Shown one piece after another: positions 1-7,160 of a DNA stretch of 30,005 nt. Position numbers and translations under genes: made by a program. The stretch comes from an uncultured Muribaculaceae bacterium (GTDB lineage Bacteria; Bacteroidota; Bacteroidia; Bacteroidales; Muribaculaceae): contig CAJTRS010000011.1 of assembly GCA_910578805.1 (NCBI GenBank), positions 35,178 to 65,182 on the forward strand, written 5' to 3'. A model generated the notes under the pieces. It did no database searches and was not told where the DNA came from. It was given only the letters and a program-made list of their open reading frames with translations. Numbering within the stretch: the first letter of the stretch is position 1; every line of letters starts with the position of its first letter.

Positions 1-146
1 CCTCCGGGAAGATGCAGAATCTTGAACAGTGCGCCCCATATCACGATGGCAGCACCTATACTGTAGGCGAAGTTGAAAAACCGCTGTCCGCTTTCACCGG
101 AAAGGAAGCGTTCAACACTGTTTTTATATCTTTTGATTTTTCCCAT
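1..146 (-). CDS. gldL: GldL/PorL, T9SS inner-membrane motor protein (5' end only)
   Basis: The reverse strand opens with ATG at 146 and stays open to the window edge, giving 48 residues that begin MGKIKRYKNSVERF and run into a hydrophobic stretch containing AYSIGAAIVIWGALFKILH. That first transmembrane helix with the GALFKI.H pattern is characteristic of GldL/PorL, which with GldM forms the proton-driven motor of the type IX secretion system. The gene lies 66 bases downstream of gldK on the same strand, the order known from porKLMN of Porphyromonas and gldKLMN of flavobacteria; gldM and gldN would be expected beyond the window. The gene is cut by the window, not visibly broken. The identification rests on a short stretch plus context. 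Confidence 0.88.
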   Translation of the reverse strand, partial: MGKIKRYKNSVERFLSGESGQRFFNFAYSIGAAIVIWGALFKILHLPG

Positions 147-212
147 TGTTTCGGTAATGATATCTGTAAGTCAGGTTTATTATTGTATTCTCTCTAAAAA
201 AATAACTTAGAT

Positions 213-1652
213 TTATTTCTTGAGCTTGTTGCCTCGCGCAAAACCGATCTGAGACCGCACGCAGCGGAACCCTATATAAGAGCGTTGTTCGTTCTGGTAT
301 TCCCACATGCGTATGTCGGAACGAATGTTGTGGGCCACATCTTTCCACGAGCCCCCGCGCACGATCTTGCGCTTAAGCCTGTAAGGGTCTTCTTTTGCGG
401 CGTCATAACGGTATTCGGGATTCATGTCGGAGGTAAGTTTGCTCACACTCTCGGTAAATGCCGTAGAGGTCCATTCGCTTACATTGCCTGCCATGTCATA
501 GAGGCCGAAATCGTTAGGCGAATATGTTCCTACCCGCGACGTTATAAGATGTCCGTCCTGCACATAGTTGCCCTCCTGCGGCTTGAAGTTGGCATAGAAA
601 CAGCCTTTCTCTTCGGTAAGCGGCAGATCGCCCTCCCAGGGATATTTGTTATCATTCACACCTGCGCGTGCTGCAAATTCCCACTCGGCTTCGGTGGGCA
701 GACGGAACGGCTCTATATACACGCCCTCACGTCCGAGCGAACGGCGCAGGAAGTCGGTGCGCCAGTTGGCAAACGCATTTGCCTGCTCCCAGCTTACGCC
801 TACCACCGGATATTCGTTGTAACCTCCGTGAGAGAAGTACATGCGCACATAGGGTTCATTGTAAGCGTTCTCAAAGTCGTTGATCCATGCCGTGGTATCG
901 GGATAGACATTGACTATATAGGTGTTTACAAAATCGTAATCACTGGTAAGTCCGCGCGTTATTGTCTCGCGAATAATCTCCCCGTTATCATTGAAATAAG
1001 CGGTGTCCTTGGAAATGACAGGCACATCGGTAGGCACGGGTTTGTCGGTGTTGTATTCGCGACGGGCCGGATTAAGACGATGCTTGCGCTTGGCGGCTTC
1101 GGTGTGGTTGTACGTCTCGTAACGGTAATTGAGCTGTTCGGGATCAAGCTCCTTGACACCGGTGATGGGGTTGATGCGATATACGCTTTCTATGGCCCGC
1201 TCCTCATCTTCATTGGCATTACGCCATGGAATGGGCTTGTTCCAGTTGAGATGCGGGGTTATGGGATTGCCCTCGCGGTCCTCCTCGATCTTGAACTCTT
1301 CATTGCCACCGTAAGCGGGATCAGCCAGACGCTCGCGAATGATCGAGTCACGCACCCAGAACACAAACTGCTTGTATTTCGAATTTGTCACCTCGGTTTC
1401 GTCCATCCAGAAAGCGTCAACGGAGATACCGCGAGGGTCGGCCGGCAGATTCCAGGCGCTGTCGGCTTCGGCAGGCCCCACTTTCATGGAACCGCGGCTC
1501 ACGAGCACCATGCCGTAAGGTGTAGGCTCGGCCCATGCCGTAGCGCTCACGCCCGTCACTTCACCGCCCATGGAACTCCTGGAACCGGAAGCGCAGCTCA
1601 CGGCTCCTAAGGATATAAGCGAAACAAGGATATAAAATGTCAGTTTTTTCAT
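213..1652 (-). CDS. gldK: GldK/PorK, T9SS outer-membrane ring lipoprotein
   Basis: This 479-residue protein starts with a lipoprotein signal peptide (MKKLTFYILV, cysteine at residue 20 in GAVSC) and continues as a formylglycine-generating-enzyme/sulfatase-modifying-like fold from about residue 45 to 470. Recognisable landmarks are FWMDETEVTN near 81-90, PVVGVSWEQA, RLPTEAEWEFAARAG, YDMAGNVSEW and VRGGSW near the C terminus. In GldK/PorK this fold is structural: with GldN/PorN the lipoprotein builds the periplasmic ring under the outer membrane around the T9SS translocon. The start lies one base beyond the porP stop, so the genes are co-transcribed, and gldL follows. A generic SUMF1-family protein is excluded mainly by the flanking porP and gldL. 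Confidence 0.93.
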   Translation of the reverse strand: MKKLTFYILVSLISLGAVSCASGSRSSMGGEVTGVSATAWAEPTPYGMVLVSRGSMKVGPAEADSAWNLPADPRGISVDAFWMDETEVTNSKYKQFVFWVRDSIIRERLADPAYGGNEEFKIEEDREGNPITPHLNWNKPIPWRNANEDEERAIESVYRINPITGVKELDPEQLNYRYETYNHTEAAKRKHRLNPARREYNTDKPVPTDVPVISKDTAYFNDNGEIIRETITRGLTSDYDFVNTYIVNVYPDTTAWINDFENAYNEPYVRMYFSHGGYNEYPVVGVSWEQANAFANWRTDFLRRSLGREGVYIEPFRLPTEAEWEFAARAGVNDNKYPWEGDLPLTEEKGCFYANFKPQEGNYVQDGHLITSRVGTYSPNDFGLYDMAGNVSEWTSTAFTESVSKLTSDMNPEYRYDAAKEDPYRLKRKIVRGGSWKDVAHNIRSDIRMWEYQNEQRSYIGFRCVRSQIGFARGNKLKK

Positions 1653-1653
1653 A

Positions 1654-2676
1654 TTACATTATGCGGATACTCTTGTGTTTGTTCTTGTTTTTTCCGGAAA
1701 GGTTAAGTTTAAGACTGTAACCCAATATTATTTCATGGCTGCCACTGCTGGCTTTTGATATCGCCGATGTCGGGTAATCGAAACTGTAACCGATAAAGAA
1801 TCCTTTGAATTCCGCTCCGAGCAAGGCTATGACCGAGTCATCGTACCGATAGCCTACCCCGGCGGTAAGGAATTTCTTGTAACGCACCCGACCTGTAATC
1901 TCGGCGCGGACGGAAGTGAAATCGCTCTTTACCAATACCGACGGCATCACTTCAAATAACGTGTTTTTAACCGGAATATTGCCGCCCCCCATAAAATAGA
2001 GAGTCCGGCGGAGCTGAAATTCATAATTTTTCGCACTTTCGCCCGATGACGAGGCGGAGCCTGATGTGGTGGAGCCGGTTTCATCACCAAATGTGATTGT
2101 GGGCGAATTGACATGTGTGCAGGACACTCCACCCCAGAAGTAGCGATGGGTATAGAACACTCCCACACCGAGATCAAGGGCATTGCCCGACACATCGGTC
2201 TGCGGAATGGCTTCATCGGTACCTTCATGATAATCGTCATCGTCAGGTATGTACACATCTGAGCCCTTGAACACCTCATTGGCAAAACCGATCTGCAGAG
2301 CCGCCGTCAGTTCTCCTTTCCACAGTTTTATCTTGTAACCGGCCTGCAATCCTATGGTAAGATTACGGAACAGTCCGGCCGATTCCTGCTGCGCCATAAG
2401 TCCGATGCCGAAACGCTTGTTAAACAATTTCAGCGGCATTGAAGCCGTGGCCAGAAATGTGCGCGGGGCATTGTCGATGCCCACCCACTGCAGGCGCGAC
2501 CCTACCCTGATGCGAATACTGTCGGTGGTGGCTATGGCCGCCGGATTGTAATAGGAGGGCACTTCAAAGTACTGGGTGAGCTGTGCATCGGTCTGCGCCC
2601 CGGCTGCAAGCGAAGCACAGAGAGCTCCGACCACGACCAGACATTTCATCAGTGTTATTCTCATGGCTCGGATCAT
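1654..2676 (-). CDS. porP: PorP/SprF-family T9SS outer-membrane protein
   Basis: The 340-residue product carries an N-terminal signal peptide ending near ASLAAGAQ, then the family hallmark DAQLTQYFEVPSYYNPAA and a run of amphipathic beta strands ending in a C-terminal barrel (FFIGYSFDYPTSAI and HEIILGYSL). PorP/SprF proteins are outer-membrane beta-barrels needed for type IX secretion, and this one sits directly upstream of gldK as porP does in Porphyromonas. Its ATG overlaps the upstream stop codon as ATGA at 2673-2676, pointing to translational coupling; an in-frame ATG at 2664 would give a more conventional signal peptide (MRITLMKCLVVV) and may be the real start. Because Bacteroidota encode several PorP/SprF paralogues, the position beside gldK is what favours the core porP. 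Confidence 0.88.
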   Translation of the reverse strand: MIRAMRITLMKCLVVVGALCASLAAGAQTDAQLTQYFEVPSYYNPAAIATTDSIRIRVGSRLQWVGIDNAPRTFLATASMPLKLFNKRFGIGLMAQQESAGLFRNLTIGLQAGYKIKLWKGELTAALQIGFANEVFKGSDVYIPDDDDYHEGTDEAIPQTDVSGNALDLGVGVFYTHRYFWGGVSCTHVNSPTITFGDETGSTTSGSASSSGESAKNYEFQLRRTLYFMGGGNIPVKNTLFEVMPSVLVKSDFTSVRAEITGRVRYKKFLTAGVGYRYDDSVIALLGAEFKGFFIGYSFDYPTSAISKASSGSHEIILGYSLKLNLSGKNKNKHKSIRIM

Positions 2677-3401
2677 TCGAAATAAAAGGTCAGCACCACC
2701 ATCTGCGAAGTGGCTTTTTTCAACGAACGGGTGATGTCCATGCGTCCCGGATCGTCCACCAGATCGGGCCTGTCATGCTGTATGACGTCCAACAATCCGA
2801 AACAGAACTTTATCTCGGGGTTAAACTTGAAATAAGGCAGATAGAAATCACAGCCAAAACCCACAGTAAGGAACACATCGGTGGATTTAAGCTTAAGAAA
2901 ATCGCTCCTCTTCTTTGCCACATCGAACGCCGGCATAACACCTCCCACCAGATACGGACGGGCATTGCGGAACCGCTGTGCCGAAAATTTAATATCGATG
3001 GGAGCCACAATGTACGTGGATTTTATGTTCTGCGATTCGGCTCCGCCGTCCGTGGTATCGAGCATCTTTATCTCACGGTTGCCGAAATACATGCCCGGCG
3101 AGAAACGCAGGTTGAAATAATCGTTGAGCCGGAAATCGACAAGACCGTTTACGCAGAACCCGGGCGAGAACGCCGGCTGCTCCATGAACCACGTGCGGCC
3201 GCCCTCTGTCACAAATCCATTGTGAGTGAAGTGCAGGTCCTGAGTGTGAACTCCAACCGAAAATCCAAGATGCCAACGGCGCATGTCGGCATACGGGCGG
3301 TTGTTGAGCTTGTTGTTGAGTTTCTGGGCTGATGCCGCAAACGGCGAGACGGCCATCGCGAAGACAGCCATCATCAATATTATGTGACACAGTTTTTTCA
3401 T
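2673..3401 (-). CDS. porT: PorT-like outer-membrane beta-barrel protein
   Basis: This 242-residue protein has a signal peptide (MKKLCHIILMMAVFAMAVSP, cleaved near ASAQ) followed by beta strands typical of a small eight-stranded outer-membrane barrel: LGFSVGVHTQDL, FSPGFCVNGLVDFRLNDYF, LRFSPGMYFGNREIKM, YIVAPIDIKFS, PYLVGGVMPAFD, FLTVGFGCDFYLPYFKFNPEIKF and a final aromatic strand VVLTFYFE. The length and strand pattern fit PorT/SprT, a barrel required for gingipain secretion in Porphyromonas. It is the first gene of the minus-strand cluster and overlaps porP by four bases. The assignment to PorT rather than a generic PorT-family barrel is supported by the T9SS operon, but the family is broad, so the symbol is less secure than the fold. 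Confidence 0.75.
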   Translation of the reverse strand: MKKLCHIILMMAVFAMAVSPFAASAQKLNNKLNNRPYADMRRWHLGFSVGVHTQDLHFTHNGFVTEGGRTWFMEQPAFSPGFCVNGLVDFRLNDYFNLRFSPGMYFGNREIKMLDTTDGGAESQNIKSTYIVAPIDIKFSAQRFRNARPYLVGGVMPAFDVAKKRSDFLKLKSTDVFLTVGFGCDFYLPYFKFNPEIKFCFGLLDVIQHDRPDLVDDPGRMDITRSLKKATSQMVVLTFYFE

Positions 3402-3472
3402 ATCGTCAATATCTTAACGAAAGTCCCCCGTTAATATTGCCTGCGTCGATGCAATAGGTGGACAAGAATCCG

Positions 3473-3480
3473 TATCTTTG
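3473..3480 (+). promoter_or_regulatory. Bacteroidota -7 box upstream of the ATP-grasp gene
   Basis: TATCTTTG matches the TAnnTTTG consensus of the Bacteroidota housekeeping sigma factor. No TTG lies at the usual 19-21 base spacing, so the -33 element is weak or absent. Transcription should begin around 3485-3487, about 10 bases before the ATG at 3497. This rules out the in-frame ATG at 3458, which lies upstream of the box. Confidence 0.6.
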
Positions 3481-3496
3481 CACAAAGACCCTTACG

Positions 3497-4519
3497 ATGC
3501 CTTCGATTCATCTGTTCAATCCCGAAAACGATCTGGCTCTCGCAGCCAACGACCCCAACTATACTCCGCCGGCAGCCGCACTCCGACTGAGACATGCCGC
3601 CGCACTGCTACCCATGTGGTGGGCCCGAAAGGGCGATGTGATACTCATTCCGGAAGGCGATATGGCCGACGAGGCACGATCACTGCGCGACCGGTACGGA
3701 CTTCACGGCGAACCTGTATCGCAGGCTCCTACAGGATTCTGTCCCGAGCCATGGGGCTGGAGCCTCTATACACGCCGACTGTTTTCACAGGCAGGAGTTG
3801 AACCGCAACTGCTCCCCTCTTCCGAAAAGCTCCAACTTCTGCGGGAACTCAGCCACCGCCGCACGGCCATAAAGGTGCACCGGCAGCTGCAAACACCCGC
3901 CCACCTCATACCGATAGAAGCCTTTTCGCTTGAAGAGGCGGCCGAAGCCATAGCGAGATGGGGCCGGGCCGTCATAAAACTGCCATGGTCAAGCAGCGGA
4001 CGGGGGGTGATTTATTCGGCCGGCATACCGCAAAAGACACTGCATGAATACATTCGAGGAATCATACACCGGCAGGGAAGTGTCATGATAGAGCCATGTT
4101 TCGACAAAATCCAAGATTTTGCCACATTATTCTACTGCAACGGCACAACGGTAGAATACCGTGGCATATCGGTGTTTGCCACCGACTCCCGCGGCTGCTA
4201 CTGCGGCAATCTGCTCATGCCCCAGAAATCTCTTATAAAAAAGACAGGATATGACATAAGCAAGGTGATACCGGCTATTGAACAGGCGCTTACCACAACA
4301 TTAAGCCACCACTACCAAGGGCCTTTGGGAGTTGATATGCTCACTTACCGCGGCTCGAACGGGACAGTGGAATTAGCCCCCTGCATAGAGGTAAACATGC
4401 GCAACACCATGGGGTTCGCGGCCATGCACATGGCCGCCACTCTCCCCTGCCATGACAACCATATGGTCCTTAGCGTATCGCCGGAGGGGATCAAAATCAC
4501 GCGTGCTGACGACCGATAA
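3497..4519 (+). CDS. ATP-grasp superfamily ligase-like protein, substrate unknown
   Basis: The 340-residue protein opens with MPSIHLFNPENDLALAAN, an N terminus I associate with an uncharacterised Bacteroidota family. An ATP-grasp fold is supported by VIKLPWSSSGRGV (lysine 161 and the glycine/serine-rich loop), MIEPCFDK near 197-204, LGVDML near 277 and PCIEVNMRNTMG near 295-306, where glutamate 298 and asparagine 300 sit where magnesium ligands are expected. Such enzymes usually join a carboxylate to an amine or thiol through an acyl phosphate. No signal peptide or membrane segment is present, so it should be cytosolic. I chose ATG 3497 because the promoter box lies between it and the earlier in-frame ATG at 3458. 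It stands alone, divergent from the T9SS genes and convergent with maf, so context gives no substrate. Confidence 0.8.
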   Translation: MPSIHLFNPENDLALAANDPNYTPPAAALRLRHAAALLPMWWARKGDVILIPEGDMADEARSLRDRYGLHGEPVSQAPTGFCPEPWGWSLYTRRLFSQAGVEPQLLPSSEKLQLLRELSHRRTAIKVHRQLQTPAHLIPIEAFSLEEAAEAIARWGRAVIKLPWSSSGRGVIYSAGIPQKTLHEYIRGIIHRQGSVMIEPCFDKIQDFATLFYCNGTTVEYRGISVFATDSRGCYCGNLLMPQKSLIKKTGYDISKVIPAIEQALTTTLSHHYQGPLGVDMLTYRGSNGTVELAPCIEVNMRNTMGFAAMHMAATLPCHDNHMVLSVSPEGIKITRADDR

Positions 4520-4529
4520 CCTATATCAG

Positions 4530-5132
4530 TCAGGAAACCATCTTGAGCATGTTGGCCAACAGATGCAACGGAAGCCCCATCACGTTGTAGAAACTACCTT
4601 CGATGTGCTTTACCCCCACGGCACCTATCCATTCCTGAATACCATAGGCACCGGCTTTGTCAAGAGGCCGGAAACGGTTCACATAGTAATCGATTTCGGA
4701 ATCGGAGAGAGGAGCGAAAGTAACACGTGTCACGGCCGAACGGCACACTGAACCGCCGTCCCACTCCACATTGATTCCGGTGACCACCTCATGCGTACGC
4801 CCCGAAAGACGCCTGAGCATGTCTTTAGCCTCAGCCTCATCAACGGGCTTTCCAAGAACTTCGCTATCGATTATCACCACGGTATCGGCAGTCACCACCA
4901 CCTCATCGGGGAGCATCACTGTGTCTTTATAATGAATTCCCTTGCGACGGGCGAGCATGGGAGCCACGTCCATGGCCGGCATGCCGGCCGGGAAAGATTC
5001 ATCGACATCTCCGGCTCCGCGCACATCAAAATCCACCCCGAGCTGTGACAGCAACTGACGGCGGCGCGGCGAACCGCTGGCAAGCACTAAGTGCCGCCCG
5101 CGGAGATTCTCAAAAAAACCACAGTCACCCAT
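4530..5132 (-). CDS. maf: Maf-family nucleoside triphosphate pyrophosphatase
   Basis: The protein of about 200 residues has the Maf signature LVLASGSPRRRQLLSQLG near its N terminus, the acidic core VVTADTVVIIDSEVLGKP, and RLSGRTHEVVTGI and DKAGAYGIQEWIGAV farther on. Maf proteins hydrolyse non-canonical or pyrimidine nucleoside triphosphates to monophosphate and pyrophosphate in the cytosol, acting as house-cleaning enzymes linked to division arrest. The kdsC stop and the ATG at 5132 overlap as TGATG, which favours that start over the GTG one codon earlier at 5135. It is the last gene of the nitroreductase-DUF2520-kdsC-maf run and ends 10 bases from the convergent ATP-grasp stop. The dTTP/UTP type is likely but not resolved by reading. 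Confidence 0.93.
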   Translation of the reverse strand: MGDCGFFENLRGRHLVLASGSPRRRQLLSQLGVDFDVRGAGDVDESFPAGMPAMDVAPMLARRKGIHYKDTVMLPDEVVVTADTVVIIDSEVLGKPVDEAEAKDMLRRLSGRTHEVVTGINVEWDGGSVCRSAVTRVTFAPLSDSEIDYYVNRFRPLDKAGAYGIQEWIGAVGVKHIEGSFYNVMGLPLHLLANMLKMVS

Positions 5133-5656
5133 CACCAGCCGAAAGCATTTTCATGAGTAAGCCACTGCCCGCGGGCGCGCAATATCTGCTCAAGCAGGTC
5201 GCGTCCCACACCATAACCTCCATTTACGGGTGATATATAATCGGCAATCTCCTTTATGTCGATACAGGCATCGGCCGGAGCCACTTTGAGACCAACGCAC
5301 TGCATTGGTTCGTAATCGGGCACATCATCGCCCACATAAGCCACCTCGTCGGGTGCAAATCCACGGGCACCGATCCATGCCGTAAGAGGCTCCACCTTAC
5401 GGGAGGCGCCGGTGTAAATGTCGGTTATTCCGAGCGCGCGGTACCGGTTTTCGACACCGCGGCTCACGGCTCCGGTAATAATGGCGATTCCAAGTCCGCA
5501 TTTAACGGCCAACTGCAGGGCATATCCGTCCTTGATGTTGACCATTCGGAGCGGCTCGCCCTCAGCCGAGGCCGGAATGGTAGAGGGTGACAACACCCCA
5601 TCAATATCGAAAACCACTCCGCGTATCTTTTTCAAATCATAGTTTATGGCACTCAT
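5132..5656 (-). CDS. kdsC: KdsC-type HAD phosphatase (KDO 8-phosphate phosphatase)
   Basis: The 174-residue length is typical of the small cap-less KdsC family of HAD phosphatases. Motif I is VVFDIDGVLSPS (nucleophile and acid-base aspartates in DID), motif II is IAIITGAVS, a lysine follows in ASRKVEPL, and motif III is VAYVGDDVPDYEPM; the tail reads PVNGGYGVGRDLLEQIL, also family-like. KdsC removes phosphate from 3-deoxy-D-manno-octulosonate 8-phosphate, giving KDO for the lipopolysaccharide inner core. The usual DGVLTDG is changed to DGVLSPS, so another sugar phosphate cannot be excluded. It overlaps the DUF2520 gene by 20 bases and maf by a TGATG junction, so translation is probably coupled. 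Confidence 0.85.
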   Translation of the reverse strand: MSAINYDLKKIRGVVFDIDGVLSPSTIPASAEGEPLRMVNIKDGYALQLAVKCGLGIAIITGAVSRGVENRYRALGITDIYTGASRKVEPLTAWIGARGFAPDEVAYVGDDVPDYEPMQCVGLKVAPADACIDIKEIADYISPVNGGYGVGRDLLEQILRARGQWLTHENAFGW

Positions 5657-6461
5657 TATGTATATATGTGATATTATAATAATCCATTATACTTTGCGAA
5701 AGCATCTTGTAGAGAGCAGCCTCACGGTCTGACAGCATCTGCATGTGGAGCCGCATCACTCCGGTGTCGCCACGTACCGCGGGTCCGGTCTGAGCCTGCG
5801 CCGGAGGCACGAGCGCCGACTTTCTCACGGTCTCTTCAATAAGAGGCCTGAGTACAGACAGGTCAACTCCCGCCTCGCGATGAAGGATATCATCGGCAAC
5901 AGCCCACAAATGATTCACGAAATTACAGGCAAACACAGCAGCAGCGTGAAGTTTGCCGCGCTTTGCGCCATCGGCCTCATAGACCCTGTCGGACAAAGCC
6001 CCGGCCAACGACCGCAACATGCCGAGAGTGCGTTCATCGGTTCCCTCGACAAACACCGGTATCTGTCTCCAATCGACAGACACCCCTCTGGAGAAAGTCT
6101 GCAAAGGATAGAACACACCGTAGGACGATGTGACCGGAGCAAATACAGCAGCATCTACACTGCCCGACGTATGTGCCCAGACAGCACCGGGCCGCACCTG
6201 TGGAGCCATGCTTACAATCGAGCCTATGGCATCGTCCTTTACCGCCACAAGATAGAGATCGGCATCGACCGGTATGGAATCCATGTCGGCTACAGGCACG
6301 GCTGCGGCAAGATTTCCGGCAAGTTCCCCCGCACGCTCCAATGAGCGGCTATAGACAGCCGTGAACCTCACGCGCCCCGACCTCTCGAGAGCAGGCGCCA
6401 TGGAGGAGGCTACGTTGCCCGCCCCGATCATCACACAAGTCAGTCCACGGCTGGGTTCCAT
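5637..6461 (-). CDS. Rossmann-fold and DUF2520 domain protein
   Basis: The product of about 274 residues begins with a dinucleotide-binding loop, CVMIGAGNVASSMAPAL (GxGNxA), followed by alternating beta-alpha elements including DLYLVAVKDDAIG. The second half, containing VFACNFVNHLWAVADDIL and LRPLIEETVRKS, matches the helical DUF2520 domain commonly fused to this Rossmann domain in Bacteroidota. The architecture resembles NADP-dependent oxidoreductases of the ProC/F420-reductase type, but no substrate is established. I prefer the ATG at 6461, which leaves a short N terminus before the nucleotide loop; the frame stays open to 6488. It overlaps the nitroreductase by 22 bases and kdsC by 20, so it belongs to the same operon. 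Confidence 0.85.
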   Translation of the reverse strand: MEPSRGLTCVMIGAGNVASSMAPALERSGRVRFTAVYSRSLERAGELAGNLAAAVPVADMDSIPVDADLYLVAVKDDAIGSIVSMAPQVRPGAVWAHTSGSVDAAVFAPVTSSYGVFYPLQTFSRGVSVDWRQIPVFVEGTDERTLGMLRSLAGALSDRVYEADGAKRGKLHAAAVFACNFVNHLWAVADDILHREAGVDLSVLRPLIEETVRKSALVPPAQAQTGPAVRGDTGVMRLHMQMLSDREAALYKMLSQSIMDYYNITYIHNECHKL

Positions 6462-6982
6462 CGGCCTATGTGAACTTTTTCCCAACACAATTTGGAGGTA
6501 TCGACCGGACGTCGTTCCTCGTCTTTATGTCCGAAGGTCATTATGCACAGCACGGGCAGTGTCTCGGGAATACCGAGAAGCTCCTGCACATATTCCTCGG
6601 AGGGAATACCGTCGGCAGTAAACCGTCCGCGCACCTGAATCCAGCAACTTCCTATGCCAAGGTCCTCGGCCTGAAGCTGCATGTAGGCGGCCGCAATAGA
6701 CGCGTCCTCCACCCAAGGGTCGGAGAGTTCGGGGCTGCCGGCAACCACGATGGCAAGCGGACAACGGCTGAGGGGCAAAGCTCCCGCGGGCTTGCACTGC
6801 GCCAGCCGATCGAGCATCGCGCGGTCATCGACAGCTATAAACTGCCATGAGCGGCTGCTTTTGGAGGTAGGAGCCAACAGTCCTGCTTCAAGAATAAGTT
6901 TCACATCTTCGGCCGCTATAGGCTCAGAGGTGTATTTACGTATGCTGTGACGGCGCACCAGAAGTTCATGAATATTTTCCAT
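6440..6982 (-). CDS. Nitroreductase-family FMN-dependent oxidoreductase
   Basis: The 180-residue protein starts MENIHELLVRRHSIRKYTSE, where RRHSIRKY is the N-terminal FMN-phosphate contact of the nitroreductase family, and continues with LLAPTSKSSRSWQFIAVDD, AAAYMQLQAEDLGIGSCWIQ and a C-terminal strand VLCIMTFGHKDE. These enzymes act as cytosolic dimers using FMN and NAD(P)H to reduce quinones, nitroaromatics or flavins; the natural substrate is unknown. The reading frame extends upstream to 7150, but the start at 6982 begins the conserved domain and lies downstream of the -7 box at 7024-7031, so the upstream extension is not coding. It is the first gene of the operon leading to maf. Confidence 0.9.
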   Translation of the reverse strand: MENIHELLVRRHSIRKYTSEPIAAEDVKLILEAGLLAPTSKSSRSWQFIAVDDRAMLDRLAQCKPAGALPLSRCPLAIVVAGSPELSDPWVEDASIAAAYMQLQAEDLGIGSCWIQVRGRFTADGIPSEEYVQELLGIPETLPVLCIMTFGHKDEERRPVDTSKLCWEKVHIGRWNPAVD

Positions 6983-7023
6983 ATCGGTAATTGTAAACGT
7001 AATTTTTTCGGTAAGCAAACACG

Positions 7024-7031
7024 CAAATTTA
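7024..7031 (-). promoter_or_regulatory. -7 box for the nitroreductase-maf operon
   Basis: On the minus strand this reads TAAATTTG, a full TAnnTTTG match, about 42 bases before the ATG at 6982. The nearest TTTG upstream is only 12 bases away, so there is no well-spaced -33 element. It sits in a divergent intergenic region shared with the fucosidase promoter. Confidence 0.5.
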
Positions 7032-7082
7032 ATGATTAATCTCCAAATACGCCACCACCGGACATGATTAACAGCCAATTTA

Positions 7083-7113
7083 TTGGAAGTTACCTGCTTT
7101 ATGATTATCTTTG
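7083..7113 (+). promoter_or_regulatory. Bacteroidota promoter for the GH95 fucosidase gene
   Basis: TTG at 7083-7085 and TATCTTTG at 7106-7113 are separated by 20 bases, the expected spacing of the Bacteroidota -33/-7 pair. The leader to ATG 7161 would be roughly 40 bases. No hairpin or riboswitch-like structure is obvious in it. Confidence 0.7.
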
Positions 7114-7160
7114 TAATCAATACCATCAAAAGACCAATCAATAACATCACTCAATAACCA

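Noticed and set aside
285..1610. Long open frame (441 codons) on the plus strand opposite gldK
   Set aside because: It lies wholly antisense to a well-identified gene, has no recognisable domain, and its composition is what reverse-complemented codons would give.
3476..3489. Near-palindrome TCTTTGCACAAAGA over the ATP-grasp promoter
   Set aside because: It mostly reflects the -7 box with its TTTGCA extension, also seen at the acyltransferase and guaB promoters, so an operator is not needed to explain it.
6983..7150. N-terminal extension of the nitroreductase
   Set aside because: It crosses the -7 box at 7024-7031 and adds 56 residues before the conserved FMN-binding start of the family.
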